Source: Kuafuiihalomonas sp039024635 (GTDB taxonomy: Bacteria; Myxococcota; Kuafuiibacteriia; Kuafuiibacteriales; Kuafuiibacteriaceae). From it: DNA of 64,000 nucleotides. The notes under the pieces are model-generated. The model had not been told where the DNA came from, searched no databases, and saw nothing but the letters and a program-made list of their open reading frames with translations. The translations under genes were made by a program, and so were the position numbers. How positions within the stretch are numbered: position 1 is the first letter of the stretch; each line of letters begins with the position of its first letter. Positions 8,501 to 16,968 of this stretch are shown here, one piece after another. Location of the stretch: positions 1-64,000 of the forward strand of contig JBCCQA010000005.1 in assembly GCA_039024635.1 (NCBI GenBank). Direction: 5' to 3'.

Positions 8501-11251
8501 TCAGATTCGCCCCGTCACTTTGAAAAAGACTGAGCGACCAGGCCGCTGAGCCCCAAAAAAGTCGAACAAGGCAGCGTCGGTCAGATTGAGCATCTCCCCG
8601 GTAAATGTGAGCTGTTTGTCTCCTACCGACGCTTCATAGGTCAGCCCCAGAGATACCTGGAACTGCTCGTCAATTGTCCTCTTGGACTCCTCCGTGCCAG
8701 CACTCTCCCAGAACTCAAAAAACTCGGAAACGTAGCGAAAATTGGAGGTCAAAGAGAGGAGGTCGCCCGCGAACAAAGGCTTGGGCCAGGCTAAGCGAAT
8801 CATGCCGTTGACAAAGAAGAACGGTCGATTCGGTACCCGGTCGTTTTCGAATGGCGCGAAGTCTCCTTCGTCGGAAAGGTTGCGGTAGTCCAGATAGGTC
8901 GAATTGGCATCCAGCGAGAGAATCCCTCCTGGCGACGTCCACCCAGCTGAGCCCTCGACTCCGGCCAAGCGCGCGTCCAAAAGATTTGAGCTCTGAAAAA
9001 CCAATCCGAACGCCGGAAGCAGCACGATCTGATCGCGAGTCTCGCGCAGAAAGCCGTTCAGCCGTCCCCTCCAAGAGCCCGACGCGACGGTCTTGAGGTC
9101 GAGGTTCACACCCAAGTTCACGTTGTGGCTCTTCTCGGCGCGTAGGTCCAAAGAGGGATTCGTAAGTCCCCCGTCGCCAAACACCTCTTCGACGTTCGGA
9201 AGACGTGTGGCGAACTCGTAGCTAGCCTTGATGTACAACCAAGGGGCAAAGGCGTAGCGCAGACTGTTGCCCCCACCAAATCGGATTCGGTCAAGCTCCG
9301 TTGGGTCCCCCAAAGAGCCAGCATTGCGAGCCTGCGACCTCTGGTACTGCATGTAGCTCTTGAGGAAGGCGATACTCTCGAACCTACTTTCAAGCCCTCG
9401 AAACGTATGGCTCAATCCTGAGACTACGGTCACGAGATCGCGGTCATCCGTGACGTCCGCCGAGATAACGGCGTCTGGCCTGAGACGATCGGTGCCAGAC
9501 CTGGCGACCCATGTTGGAGCGACGCTCAGGCTGAAGGTGTGGTTCCGCAGCGGGGTCCAGGAGGTCGTGATCCTGGCCAGAGCCACCTGCTCATCGAGAG
9601 TGTCATCACGAGGTGTCCCAGGATTGATCTCTCCTGGGCGGTTTCTTTCGCGTACACACTCACCAAGCCAATTGTAGATGCATGTGGCCACGTCGAGAAA
9701 ATCTTGGCTGCCTTGCTGAAAGAGTATGACTGCATCGGTCCGCAGGCGCCCGTCCTTGGAGGCATCAACGAATCGCACGCTCGCGCCGACCTGAAGCCGG
9801 TTCTGAGTGACCTCGCCCCAGGGCTGAAGCATGTTGAAGTCGCTCTGAAGTTCCCTGAAAGTGCTGGTCAGGTAACCACGCGCTACTAGACGCTCCGCCC
9901 AAGGGCGGTTCGCAAAACCTATCTCGAAGCTACCGCCGAGAGCTTGGTACTCGTCATGGAATCGTCGAGCTTCGATGTCGACGGGTTGTCCTCGAGTCTC
10001 CGTACGTCGGTCCGAGACCTCAACGTCGACGAGGTAGTCGTTGTCAGCGATATCTGCGAAGGCCGTGCCTCGAACGAACAAGCCGGAACCCTCGTCAAGA
10101 TGGCGAGCCGTGACGGTTCCCCTCTGAGTTCCAAAAGACCCGGCCTGGTAAGACACCGCCGCGTGTGTGCCGTCGAGGTCATCGTCGGTCACCAAATTGA
10201 CCGCACCACCGAGCGCATCTGCGCCTAGCGCGATTGGCACGACCCCTCGAAAGACCTCGATCCTATTGATCAAGTTGACAGGTACGTTTCCGATGCCGAG
10301 CGCAAACCCACTGTACTCGAGCGGAACGCCGTCCAGAAAGAACCGAATTTGGTCATCGCTCAACCCGTTGAGTGAGAAGCTGACGCCTGATCCGAGGCCC
10401 GCGGTCCTTCGAACACCGACACCTTCGCTCCGGGCCAACACCTCTCCAAGGTCGACAGTCTGTTTTCGCTCCTCGGAAAGCTCGAGGACGGTGACGGCCT
10501 GGGCTGACCTCCGGAGCCGCTCGGCTTCCGACTGGCCGTGGACGGTGACGTCGATGGAGCTTTGCGCCGGGTCTGGCAGGAGGCGGACGGTGGGCTTCGA
10601 GGTCTGGCCGGTGGACACGGAGACCGGAAGCTCGGAGGCTCCGATGCCGGGCGCTTGAACCTGGAGTTCGTAGAGCCCCGGGGGAAGCTCTTCCAGGCGA
10701 AACACGCCGGCCGTGCTGGTTCGGGCGGCGTAGGCGCGACCCTCTGCTTCGGTCAGCGTGACCTGGGCACCGACCGCGGGCGCTTCGCCTTCCGGCATGG
10801 TGACCCGGCCAACGACGCTGCCTGCCGGGGACGGCGGCGGGAGCGAAAAGGTGTAGGTGTACGGGATGCGGGCCAGGACGGGCGTGCCGTCCTTGAGGGC
10901 GGGGGAAAACCGGAACTGCAGCGCGGCCTCTAGGGCGGCTTGGTCGAAGCCGTAGCCCGCGCCGAGCAGGACCTGAGCGTCGGTCACCCGGCCTTCGGTA
11001 TCGAGCGTGAGCTTCAAAACTACCTGCCCCTCTCGACCCTCGGCCAGGGCAACTTCCGGGAAGGGCGCCTCGACGAACTCCAAGAGCTCAGGCGCGACGA
11101 GCCCCCGCGAACTCGTGCTGGTCGCGGTTTGTGCAGAGCTGACCGGGCGTTCCTGGGGCCGAGCCGAGGCTGAATCGGCCCAGAGGCCCAGACCTGCGAC
11201 CACGGCAAGAACTCTGCTGGCTGACACGAAACCATCCTTCAGGCAGCCCAA
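8501..11251 (-). CDS. TonB-dependent outer-membrane receptor with N-terminal TonB-like domain
   Basis: This 916-residue protein starts with a signal peptide (cleavage near residue 30, ADSASA-RP). Residues 50-138 form a TonB C-terminal-type domain (FPEVALAEGREGQVVLKL, GYGFDQAALEAALQFRFSPA). Residues 143-225 form a carboxypeptidase-like regulatory domain (GSVVGRVTMPEGEAPAVGAQ). A plug domain follows at about 235-355 (SLNGLSDDQIRFFLDGVP, INRIEVFRGVVPIALGADAL), then a 22-strand barrel ending FFKVTGRI with the C-terminal aromatic/Ile pattern of barrel insertion. The substrate is probably a ferri-siderophore, judged from the neighbours and the Fur-like box at 11436-11450. The N-terminal TonB domain is unusual outside Myxococcota. 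It is the first gene of the six-gene uptake operon. Confidence 0.92.
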   Translation of the reverse strand: MGCLKDGFVSASRVLAVVAGLGLWADSASARPQERPVSSAQTATSTSSRGLVAPELLEFVEAPFPEVALAEGREGQVVLKLTLDTEGRVTDAQVLLGAGYGFDQAALEAALQFRFSPALKDGTPVLARIPYTYTFSLPPPSPAGSVVGRVTMPEGEAPAVGAQVTLTEAEGRAYAARTSTAGVFRLEELPPGLYELQVQAPGIGASELPVSVSTGQTSKPTVRLLPDPAQSSIDVTVHGQSEAERLRRSAQAVTVLELSEERKQTVDLGEVLARSEGVGVRRTAGLGSGVSFSLNGLSDDQIRFFLDGVPLEYSGFALGIGNVPVNLINRIEVFRGVVPIALGADALGGAVNLVTDDDLDGTHAAVSYQAGSFGTQRGTVTARHLDEGSGLFVRGTAFADIADNDYLVDVEVSDRRTETRGQPVDIEARRFHDEYQALGGSFEIGFANRPWAERLVARGYLTSTFRELQSDFNMLQPWGEVTQNRLQVGASVRFVDASKDGRLRTDAVILFQQGSQDFLDVATCIYNWLGECVRERNRPGEINPGTPRDDTLDEQVALARITTSWTPLRNHTFSLSVAPTWVARSGTDRLRPDAVISADVTDDRDLVTVVSGLSHTFRGLESRFESIAFLKSYMQYQRSQARNAGSLGDPTELDRIRFGGGNSLRYAFAPWLYIKASYEFATRLPNVEEVFGDGGLTNPSLDLRAEKSHNVNLGVNLDLKTVASGSWRGRLNGFLRETRDQIVLLPAFGLVFQSSNLLDARLAGVEGSAGWTSPGGILSLDANSTYLDYRNLSDEGDFAPFENDRVPNRPFFFVNGMIRLAWPKPLFAGDLLSLTSNFRYVSEFFEFWESAGTEESKRTIDEQFQVSLGLTYEASVGDKQLTFTGEMLNLTDAALFDFFGAQRPGRSVFFKVTGRI

Positions 11252-11603
11252 CGCCAGCGCCGGAGGACGTGTTCTCGCAACAACACATGGGTTAAGCCAC
11301 CGAGGCCCCCCATGCCACCAACGAAGACCCCTCGCAGCGCGGAGGAGCCTAGATCGTCGAGAGCGTCGCTCTTCGAAGGTCGACTATGGGTTGCCCTGCC
11401 CATGCTCCTTCCAGAGGGCGGAGACAAGGAGTCAATGAGAGTCATTCTCAAGAAACGCTGATAAGGACGCCGCCTGGCTTCGACAATACGGGTGTGGCTG
11501 AACGGTCGCGCCGGTGTTCTGAATGGCTGCGGGCTCCGTATCGGCCTCTCAGCACCTGGATGCCGTCGCCGACCTCCTGTTTCGCGCGCTTGGTTCCTGA
11601 GAC
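11252..11603. other. Long leader of the receptor operon
   Basis: This 352-bp stretch lies between the stop of the LytTR regulator and the receptor start. It holds the Fur-like element described separately and no convincing reading frame. A promoter is expected here, but no clear -35/-10 pair could be defined by eye. Confidence 0.5.
11436..11450. promoter_or_regulatory. Fur-box-like inverted repeat before receptor operon
   Basis: TGAGAGTCATTCTCA is an imperfect inverted repeat with TGAGA/TCTCA arms, embedded in AATGAGAGTCATTCTCAAGA. It matches the TGAxAATxATTxTCA pattern of many Fur sites. It lies about 185 bp upstream of the receptor start, within the only long non-coding stretch before the operon. 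Together with the palindrome at 1114-1132 it suggests iron control of both lipoprotein/receptor units. Confidence 0.55.
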
Positions 11604-12326
11604 TCACGTACCTTTCCGGTCGAGGAGTTGACGGAGAGCGGCCTTCAGCGCCTGAACCCGCCGGCGACTGACCGGAAGCGTTTTCTGGACCGAGCGGAGC
11701 CGGAGTATCCACCGCGCCCGTTCCGGCTCGAGAGCCTCGATCCCGCGAAGGTTAACGATGGCGCCGCGATGAATTCGGAAGAATTCCTCAGGTAGGCGCT
11801 GCTCCCACGAGGCCAGCCCCTCCCGTGTGACGAGGCTTCGGCCATTCGTGAGGTGGACGGTCGTGTAGATATGTTCGACGTCGATGTAGAGGATCTCGTT
11901 GGTGTTAAGGGCGTGTATGGCGCCGGCGTCAGTCAGGGCTACCGATGAGGTTCCTCTCTCGGGCTTCGGCAGTGAGGCGTAACGCGAAGCCCGGTCGATG
12001 GCGCGAGACAAGCGCTCGCGGCGGACGGGTTTCACAACGTAGTCGACAGCGTTGACGTCGAAAGCCTGGAGAGCGTGTTCGTCGTGCGCGGTCAAGAAGA
12101 TCACCGGACACCGTACGGTGACTTCCTTGAACAGTTCAAAGGCGCTCTCACCTCGGAGCTGAATGTCGAGAAACAGAAGGTCCGGCGCGAGCTTCGCTAG
12201 CGCGGCGACGGTTGAGGCGACCGACCCTGCCTCGCCGGCCACGACCGCGTCGTTGCGCTCATCGAGGAGCCGCCGAAGCGCAGCCCGGGCCCAAGGCTCG
12301 TCGTCCACCACCAGGCAACGCAGCAT
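11604..12326 (-). CDS. LytTR-family response regulator
   Basis: This 240-residue regulator starts at the ATG at 12326 (MLRCLVVDDEPWARAALRRL). A receiver domain occupies residues 1-120, with acidic residues D8/D9, the phospho-acceptor D54 in LLFLDIQL, and the K of VVKPV. A LytTR DNA-binding domain follows (about 135-235: NEILYIDVEHIYTTVHLTNG, EFFRIHRGAIVNLRGIEALE, LPVSRRRV). It starts 4 bp after the stop of the histidine kinase, so the pair is translationally coupled. LytTR regulators bind paired 9-bp direct repeats and activate target promoters; the targets here are unknown. The receptor operon immediately downstream is a candidate. Confidence 0.93.
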   Translation of the reverse strand: MLRCLVVDDEPWARAALRRLLDERNDAVVAGEAGSVASTVAALAKLAPDLLFLDIQLRGESAFELFKEVTVRCPVIFLTAHDEHALQAFDVNAVDYVVKPVRRERLSRAIDRASRYASLPKPERGTSSVALTDAGAIHALNTNEILYIDVEHIYTTVHLTNGRSLVTREGLASWEQRLPEEFFRIHRGAIVNLRGIEALEPERARWILRLRSVQKTLPVSRRRVQALKAALRQLLDRKGT

Positions 12327-12330
12327 GGCC

Positions 12331-14553
12331 CTACGCCACCGCGACAGCCGGCCCCCGGATGACGAGAGGCGCATTCTCACCCAGGCCAAGCTCCTCAGGA
12401 TTGTAGCCGACATGGGCAACCACCCAGCCATTCTCCTCGGTCAGATGAAGGACGCCGGTCCGTGGAAAGGCGCTGGCGAGACGTTCCTGGACGATACGAA
12501 GCCCGGAGCCGGTCCCGGTGTTGGCGCGCGTTGCGAGGGAGCCTGTATTACGCACCTCGAGGAGAACGTACCCGTTCCGCGACCGTGCCCGCACGCTTAT
12601 CGCCAGCGCAGTCGAGCCTGCGCTCATTCCGTGCTTCATTGCGTTTTCGACGAGCGGCTGTAGAAGGAAGCGGGGGATCGGTGCTCCCTCGAGGTAGGGA
12701 GGGATGTCCACGTCGACTCGCAGATAGTCGCCATAACGGATCGCTTCGCATCGAAGGTATCGGTCAATGAAGGACAGCTCGTCACGGAGGGTCGCCATCG
12801 CCTCGTGCTGGCCAAGAAGCTGTGCAAAGAGCATCCGGATGTTGTTTAGCATCTGCCGGGCGAGATCAGGAGCCACCTCGATCATCGGAACCACCGAGCT
12901 CAAGGCATTGAACAGGAAGTGGGGCCGAGTCTGGTCCTGAAGGGCGCGCAGGCGCGCATCCTTCGCCAGTGATTTGTGTTCCAGGATCGCGTGATGAGCG
13001 GCGTTCGCGAGGTGTCGCAGGTGCTGGCCGCAAAGGAGGGTGGTCCAAGTCGTGAGTAGCGCCGATCCCGTGACCAAGAGTCTGGACACCTCGTCCTCCG
13101 AAAGGTGGTTCGCGAAAGAGCCGCTCACGTCGTAGGCGCGGTACATGGCCCAGGACCATGGAAAACACCCAGCCACCGATAAGGTCAGCGTAGCGGGGAC
13201 CGCGACGCCCCAATCGACCCAGGTTCTCGCATGGCGCCGGACGACCGACGCTATAAAGAACGCGATGAATGCGGCGAGCGCGAAGGCCAACAGGTACACG
13301 AGGAGGAAGTGTTCGACCGGGCCCTGCTTCTCGTGGTGGGAGTAATAGATCCACTCGCGGATCACAAGGACTGAGAAGGTGACGAAGGCGGTGAGGAGGT
13401 AGGCACGATCCTCAGGGCCGGCCGACTCCGTCCGGTGCTCCCCGACCGAGGGCGAGGTCGCGCTCTCTTCGTCAGGTGGGCTTTTCTCTCGCGCCGAGTC
13501 GTTGGGAGGAGGCGCAAGCTCGAGCTCGTCCGGGTCGAATGCAATCGTTGTAACCGTTCGGCCGCCCTCACCACAGGAGTCGACCGCCGCGCTTCCCGGG
13601 TAGAGGAGCTGGAGTTGCGCGAGCGTGTCGGTCTCAGCGTTCTTCATGGCGGCCGAACCCGTTCGGGCCCCGTGGCGAACCACGATGACGACTCTGGTCT
13701 CGCTTCGCTCGACCAGGACCTGGATGGGCTTTGCGGAACCTTCTGCGACCGCGGCACTGAGAACAGGGTTCAGCAGCAGGCCCGGAGCGACCACATCACC
13801 AATCGCCCCGATCGAGGTCACGCTGTGGTGGAGCCGGCCGTCGAGACGCCGGTCCTCGTAGGCAAGCAGCGCAGACCCGAGGTCGAGCGCTTGGAGAAGG
13901 GACGCTCTCGGCAGCCGCACCGTTCGCAGCGTGCGCCGCAACAGGTCCGAGAAGTCGAGGAGAAGCTCCTCGGCGTGGCGGGGCTTGGATTCGACCGCTG
14001 CGACCACGGACCGAAGCGCGTCTTCCGTACGCGACGGATCAATCCGAGAGAGGATATGCTGCAACTCCGCGTCGCGAGCCGCGCTTCGGGCTCGGTCCTG
14101 CTGCCGTAGAAGCTCGCGGAACTGCCTGCCTTGGACCACGAAGAGGAAGACGACGCTCCATGTGACCATCAAGGTCGCTTCTTCGAGCGGATAGTACAAT
14201 GCATCCCCGACGTTGAGCTCGAGTCCGATAGACCAACGCATGTGGGCGAACCGTGCCGTTCCCCAGACGGCGCTGGCCACCAGGCTCCCGATGGTGATGG
14301 TCAGAGCTCCCTTCACGCCGCGCCTACATGAGGAAGGGAGACGCAGATAGGTTACGGCGAGCGCCGTCGAGGATGCGATGCTAAGCCCCAGCTCTACCAA
14401 CAGTTGCGAAGGCGACAAGGAAGCCGGGAACGCCGGGTCGCCGAACCAATCGTCCAGCCAAAGAAGCCCGCGAAGCACAGGCCAGAGGATGAGCTGCGTC
14501 ACCCAAAAGCGCCGTTGCGCCCAGAGAGGACGATGCAGCAACGCGTGCGTCAT
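12331..14553 (-). CDS. LytS-type sensor histidine kinase with a degenerate second kinase module
   Basis: This 740-residue protein has two similar halves. The first (about 1-345) has membrane helices and then a kinase-like stretch, but the expected phospho-acceptor motif PHFLFN is replaced by IDPSRTEDALRSV (171-183). The ATP-binding N-box is LLNPVLSAAVAEG (260-272) without the catalytic Asn. The second half (about 385-740) has further helices, the canonical QTRPHFLFNALSSV with H545, the N-box LLQPLVENAMKHG with N637, and the G-box GTGSGLRIVQERL. LytS/His_kinase (PF06580) proteins usually run 350-600 residues, so this is an internal duplication with one dead copy. The coupled LytTR regulator follows. 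The sensed signal is unknown. Confidence 0.9.
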   Translation of the reverse strand: MTHALLHRPLWAQRRFWVTQLILWPVLRGLLWLDDWFGDPAFPASLSPSQLLVELGLSIASSTALAVTYLRLPSSCRRGVKGALTITIGSLVASAVWGTARFAHMRWSIGLELNVGDALYYPLEEATLMVTWSVVFLFVVQGRQFRELLRQQDRARSAARDAELQHILSRIDPSRTEDALRSVVAAVESKPRHAEELLLDFSDLLRRTLRTVRLPRASLLQALDLGSALLAYEDRRLDGRLHHSVTSIGAIGDVVAPGLLLNPVLSAAVAEGSAKPIQVLVERSETRVVIVVRHGARTGSAAMKNAETDTLAQLQLLYPGSAAVDSCGEGGRTVTTIAFDPDELELAPPPNDSAREKSPPDEESATSPSVGEHRTESAGPEDRAYLLTAFVTFSVLVIREWIYYSHHEKQGPVEHFLLVYLLAFALAAFIAFFIASVVRRHARTWVDWGVAVPATLTLSVAGCFPWSWAMYRAYDVSGSFANHLSEDEVSRLLVTGSALLTTWTTLLCGQHLRHLANAAHHAILEHKSLAKDARLRALQDQTRPHFLFNALSSVVPMIEVAPDLARQMLNNIRMLFAQLLGQHEAMATLRDELSFIDRYLRCEAIRYGDYLRVDVDIPPYLEGAPIPRFLLQPLVENAMKHGMSAGSTALAISVRARSRNGYVLLEVRNTGSLATRANTGTGSGLRIVQERLASAFPRTGVLHLTEENGWVVAHVGYNPEELGLGENAPLVIRGPAVAVA

Positions 14554-14753
14554 CGAGCCACGCGGGAAGAGCGCGCTCTAGCGCTTGGCTCCTGCTGTTT
14601 CTTCATGAGGGCGATTTCGTCGGGAAGTTGGGCGCCGAGGCAAGGGGTGTCAATACACTCGGTCCGAGGTTCGGGTGGGGATCCCGCCGACAAGGGGCTT
14701 CTGAACCTCCAAGGCCGGGGGACGTGAGGACCGGTACATCTGAGGGCCTTGGC

Positions 14754-14909
14754 TCACTCGGTGGCGGAGGCTTCGAGGACATCGCTGTATCGTTTGAGTG
14801 TCTTTCGATCCGTGGCGGTTTGCCGGGCGATCGCGCGCATTGAATGACCAGCTTTCAGCCGCCTGAGGACGTTCTTGATCTCCACCGATTGAAGCTCCCG
14901 AAAGGCCAT
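14754..14909 (-). pseudogene. IS21-type transposase (IstA) N-terminal fragment
   Basis: From ATG 14909 the frame reads MAFRELQSVEIKNVLRRLKA, then GHSMRAIARQTATDRKTLKR, the N-terminal helix-turn-helix of IS21 IstA-like transposases. It stops after 51 residues, whereas IstA has about 400-500. No catalytic core or IstB gene is present. It is directly joined to another transposase scrap. Confidence 0.7.
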
Positions 14910-15009
14910 GACCGGCGTCTGTCTGGCGGCCCGCGTCGCAGCCAGAAACCGGTAGGTCCAATGTCTCGGTCGCAGGTCAGACCGCCCGAAGGTGGTCCCT
15001 GGTCGACGA

Positions 15010-15346
15010 TCCAAGCACGGTCTCGAATCACTGTGCGCCGAGAGCTAGGCTCCTTCACCTCACCCTCGGGGACCACCTTCTCGTTGCCCTTGAGTCCCTG
15101 CTTCGTCGCGTCGTCCATGGTTCGCTTCCACAAGAACATGACGGATGGGGCGATGCCAAACCTCCGGGCCATCTCCGAGATCGAACCTCCTGGGCGCTCC
15201 GCCTCGCCCAATAGAGCCAGCTTCTGCTCAACCGTGAACCGTCTCCGCCGTCCGTCTCCAAGGGACCAATTGTCAATTCTGCTTCCATTCCAGATACCTC
15301 CTCCGAGGTGTCCGGTCGAAACGGGGGCTACATCAGAAGACTTCAC
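15010..15346 (-). pseudogene. Transposase OrfA fragment (HTH_Tnp_1 type)
   Basis: The frame contains RRRRFTVEQKLALLGEAERP, GGSISEMARRFGIAPSVMFL and WKRTMDDATKQGLKGNEKVV. This is the helix-turn-helix plus leucine-zipper start of IS3/IS66 OrfA proteins (PF01527). After VPEGEVKEP the sequence loses similarity and runs into the IS21 scrap. No orfB is present. Confidence 0.75.
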
Positions 15347-15634
15347 CGTCGCGAAGGCACCGATCCTCGCACCCTGAGCAGCCTGTTCCTTTGGTGGGCC
15401 CTAATCGCGTCGGTTTCCTGTTCGGAGCCATCCGCATCCCTCCCGATGGCTGAGGACGCCAGCGAGCCTGCTGACATGTCATTTGAGGATGCCGGAGTCG
15501 CCGATGTCCCGCAGCCCCCTGAGATCTTGTGCGAGGACGTCCCGATCGAAGAGAAGCTACCTTGCCGTTTCGCAGGCGCCTATGGTCCGTCCTCGGTGGC
15601 CTTGACCCCCCCATTTCGCCGCCTGATCACATAG
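15308..15634 (+). pseudogene. Truncated lipoprotein N terminus
   Basis: The frame includes a hydrophobic signal segment SLFLWWALIASVSCSEPSAS with a lipobox-like ASVSC, then an acidic linker (EDASEPADMSFEDAG) and CEDVPIEEKLPCRFAG. This is the typical start of a secreted lipoprotein of this genome. It stops after 108 codons at the edge of the decayed integrase, so it is probably the 5' end of a gene cut by element insertion. The true start is uncertain; the GTG at 15308 is the first in frame. Confidence 0.45.
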
Positions 15635-15637
15635 GCC

Positions 15638-16130
15638 ATGCCCTCCGCGAGCGCCCTGGTCCCGACCACCTACGCCTCGGGCGTCCCTCTCCCAGCCATC
15701 CTCACCAACGCCGGCGAGTACGTTATTCAACGGGTGCTGACGTTCTTCAAGTCGCACCTCCCCAACCCCCACGGCCGAGGCCTACGCCCGAGCGGCGCTG
15801 CCGTTCCTCCTCTGGTGTGACACCCAGGGCCTGGGCCTCGAGGACGTGCAGGCGATTCACATCTCGGGCTACCTCCGCAAGCTCGAGCAGCAAGCAGACC
15901 TCTCGGAGACCTCCATCAAGGCCAGGCTTGCGGAAGCTCCTCGACGCCATTGAGACCGAGAGCCTGGCGGGGCTTCGGGACAGGGCCTTATCTCGACGAT
16001 GGCGTATGCCTTCCCGAGGGTGTCGACGGCGCTCAGACTGAAAGTGGGAGACTTCGAGGCCTCAGGGGCCGGCTACAGCGTCCACCTCCGGGGCAAAGGC
16101 GGAGAGCAGCACCGTCAGGCCCTGCACCAT
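15638..16130 (+). pseudogene. Tyrosine recombinase/integrase, frameshifted and truncated
   Basis: Joining three frames gives a core-binding domain and the start of a catalytic domain. Segments are LTNAGEYVIQRVLTFFKSHL, then TAEAYARAALPFLLWCDTQG, SGYLRKLEQQADLSETSIKA, LRKLLDAIETESLAGLRDRA, and MAYAFPRVSTALRLKVGDFE followed by HLRGKGGEQH. This order matches phage-type integrases (SAM-like N-domain, then AL..TxxRxSEL and KGxK equivalents). The final HxxR and Tyr motifs are absent. A tRNA/tmRNA-like 3' end lies at 16153-16177, immediately downstream. Confidence 0.75.
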
Positions 16131-16152
16131 GAGGCAGGGGCACCTCGCGAAA

Positions 16153-16177
16153 GATGCGGGTTCGATTCCCTCCACCT
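16153..16177 (+). other. tRNA/tmRNA 3'-end remnant, possible att site
   Basis: GCGGGTTCGATTCCC has the form of a T-arm (stem, TTCGATT loop, stem with one mismatch), followed by TCCACCT resembling an acceptor strand. It is close to the end of tmRNA or tRNA genes, but no 5' part of such a gene is present. Tyrosine recombinases commonly integrate at such 3' ends, and a decayed integrase lies directly upstream. The interpretation as an att remnant is inferred. Confidence 0.45.
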
Positions 16178-16233
16178 GGGGAGTAGGGGCGTGGGCTCGA
16201 AACCACTCCCAATGCGGTGTAGGACCTCCCTAC

Positions 16234-16968
16234 GTGGCGGACCGACAGCCAGAGACGCCTGCAGAGCGTCTTGTCAGGGAGCTCAAGGGGACCCTTAGCG
16301 AGCTTCAAACAGAGTACGAAGAGCTCGTCTTTGCCCTTCACAAAGACCCACTGCGCTTCGAGGAGCTGTCTCTTCGCCTGGACGAAGTGGTCGAGACGCT
16401 CCTGGCCGCCCAACGCCAGCTGAAGCTCGCCGAAGAAGTCCTCAGCTCTCTGCCGCCCAAGATAGAGCTGCCAGAGCGCTTGGCGCCCGCGGACATTGCT
16501 CCCGAAACACGTGAGGCCGTCGAGCCGCCCTCTCCGCCGGAGCCTCCCACTGCTCCAGCAAAGGCGCCCCGACGAGAGCGAGTCGCGAAGGCGATGAAAG
16601 GCATACGGGACCCGGACACCCCGAGCGACCTCGCAGAGCTCGTGGACGAGCTCGAGCAGCTCGAGGCTCTGGTCGAAGAAGACCGGCTCAAGGCCGTTCG
16701 TGCGTTGGACCCGACAGACCTTAGGACTTGGCTAAAGCTGACCGCCGCGTGGTCTCGCCACGTCGGACAGCTCACGGACGTGCAGGGCCCGCAGCGGGAG
16801 CGCATTCGTGCGGTCTTCGAGAAGGCGGTCGAGATTTCGAAAGAAGTACGCCCGGGCTTTGTGCACGGTCTGGCCGCAGACCATGCGCCCGAGGGTAAGA
16901 GCTGGCTGGAGGACGCCGAAGAGGCCTACTGGGACCTCGAGACCGCCCAGGAAGAGCCTGCGGCCTAG
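16234..16968 (+). CDS. Hypothetical coiled-coil protein in decayed mobile region
   Basis: The start is placed at GTG 16234 (VADRQPETPAERLV), with AGGA 9 bp upstream; the longer frame begins inside the att-like region. The 244-residue product has an N-terminal coiled coil (ELKGTLSELQTEYEELVFAL, RLDEVVETLLAAQRQLKLAE), a Pro-rich hinge (PPSPPEPPTAPAKAPRRE) and a second helical part (DLAELVDELEQLEALVEEDR). There are no membrane segments and no family is recognised. The codon pattern is normal and the frame is intact, unlike its decayed surroundings, which suggests selection or recent arrival. It is convergent with, and overlaps by 4 bp, the next gene. Confidence 0.7.
   Translation: MADRQPETPAERLVRELKGTLSELQTEYEELVFALHKDPLRFEELSLRLDEVVETLLAAQRQLKLAEEVLSSLPPKIELPERLAPADIAPETREAVEPPSPPEPPTAPAKAPRRERVAKAMKGIRDPDTPSDLAELVDELEQLEALVEEDRLKAVRALDPTDLRTWLKLTAAWSRHVGQLTDVQGPQRERIRAVFEKAVEISKEVRPGFVHGLAADHAPEGKSWLEDAEEAYWDLETAQEEPAA

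Noticed and set aside
16153..16177. A complete tRNA gene
   Set aside because: Only a T-arm and acceptor-like segment is present. No D-arm, anticodon arm or matching 5' acceptor strand was found upstream.
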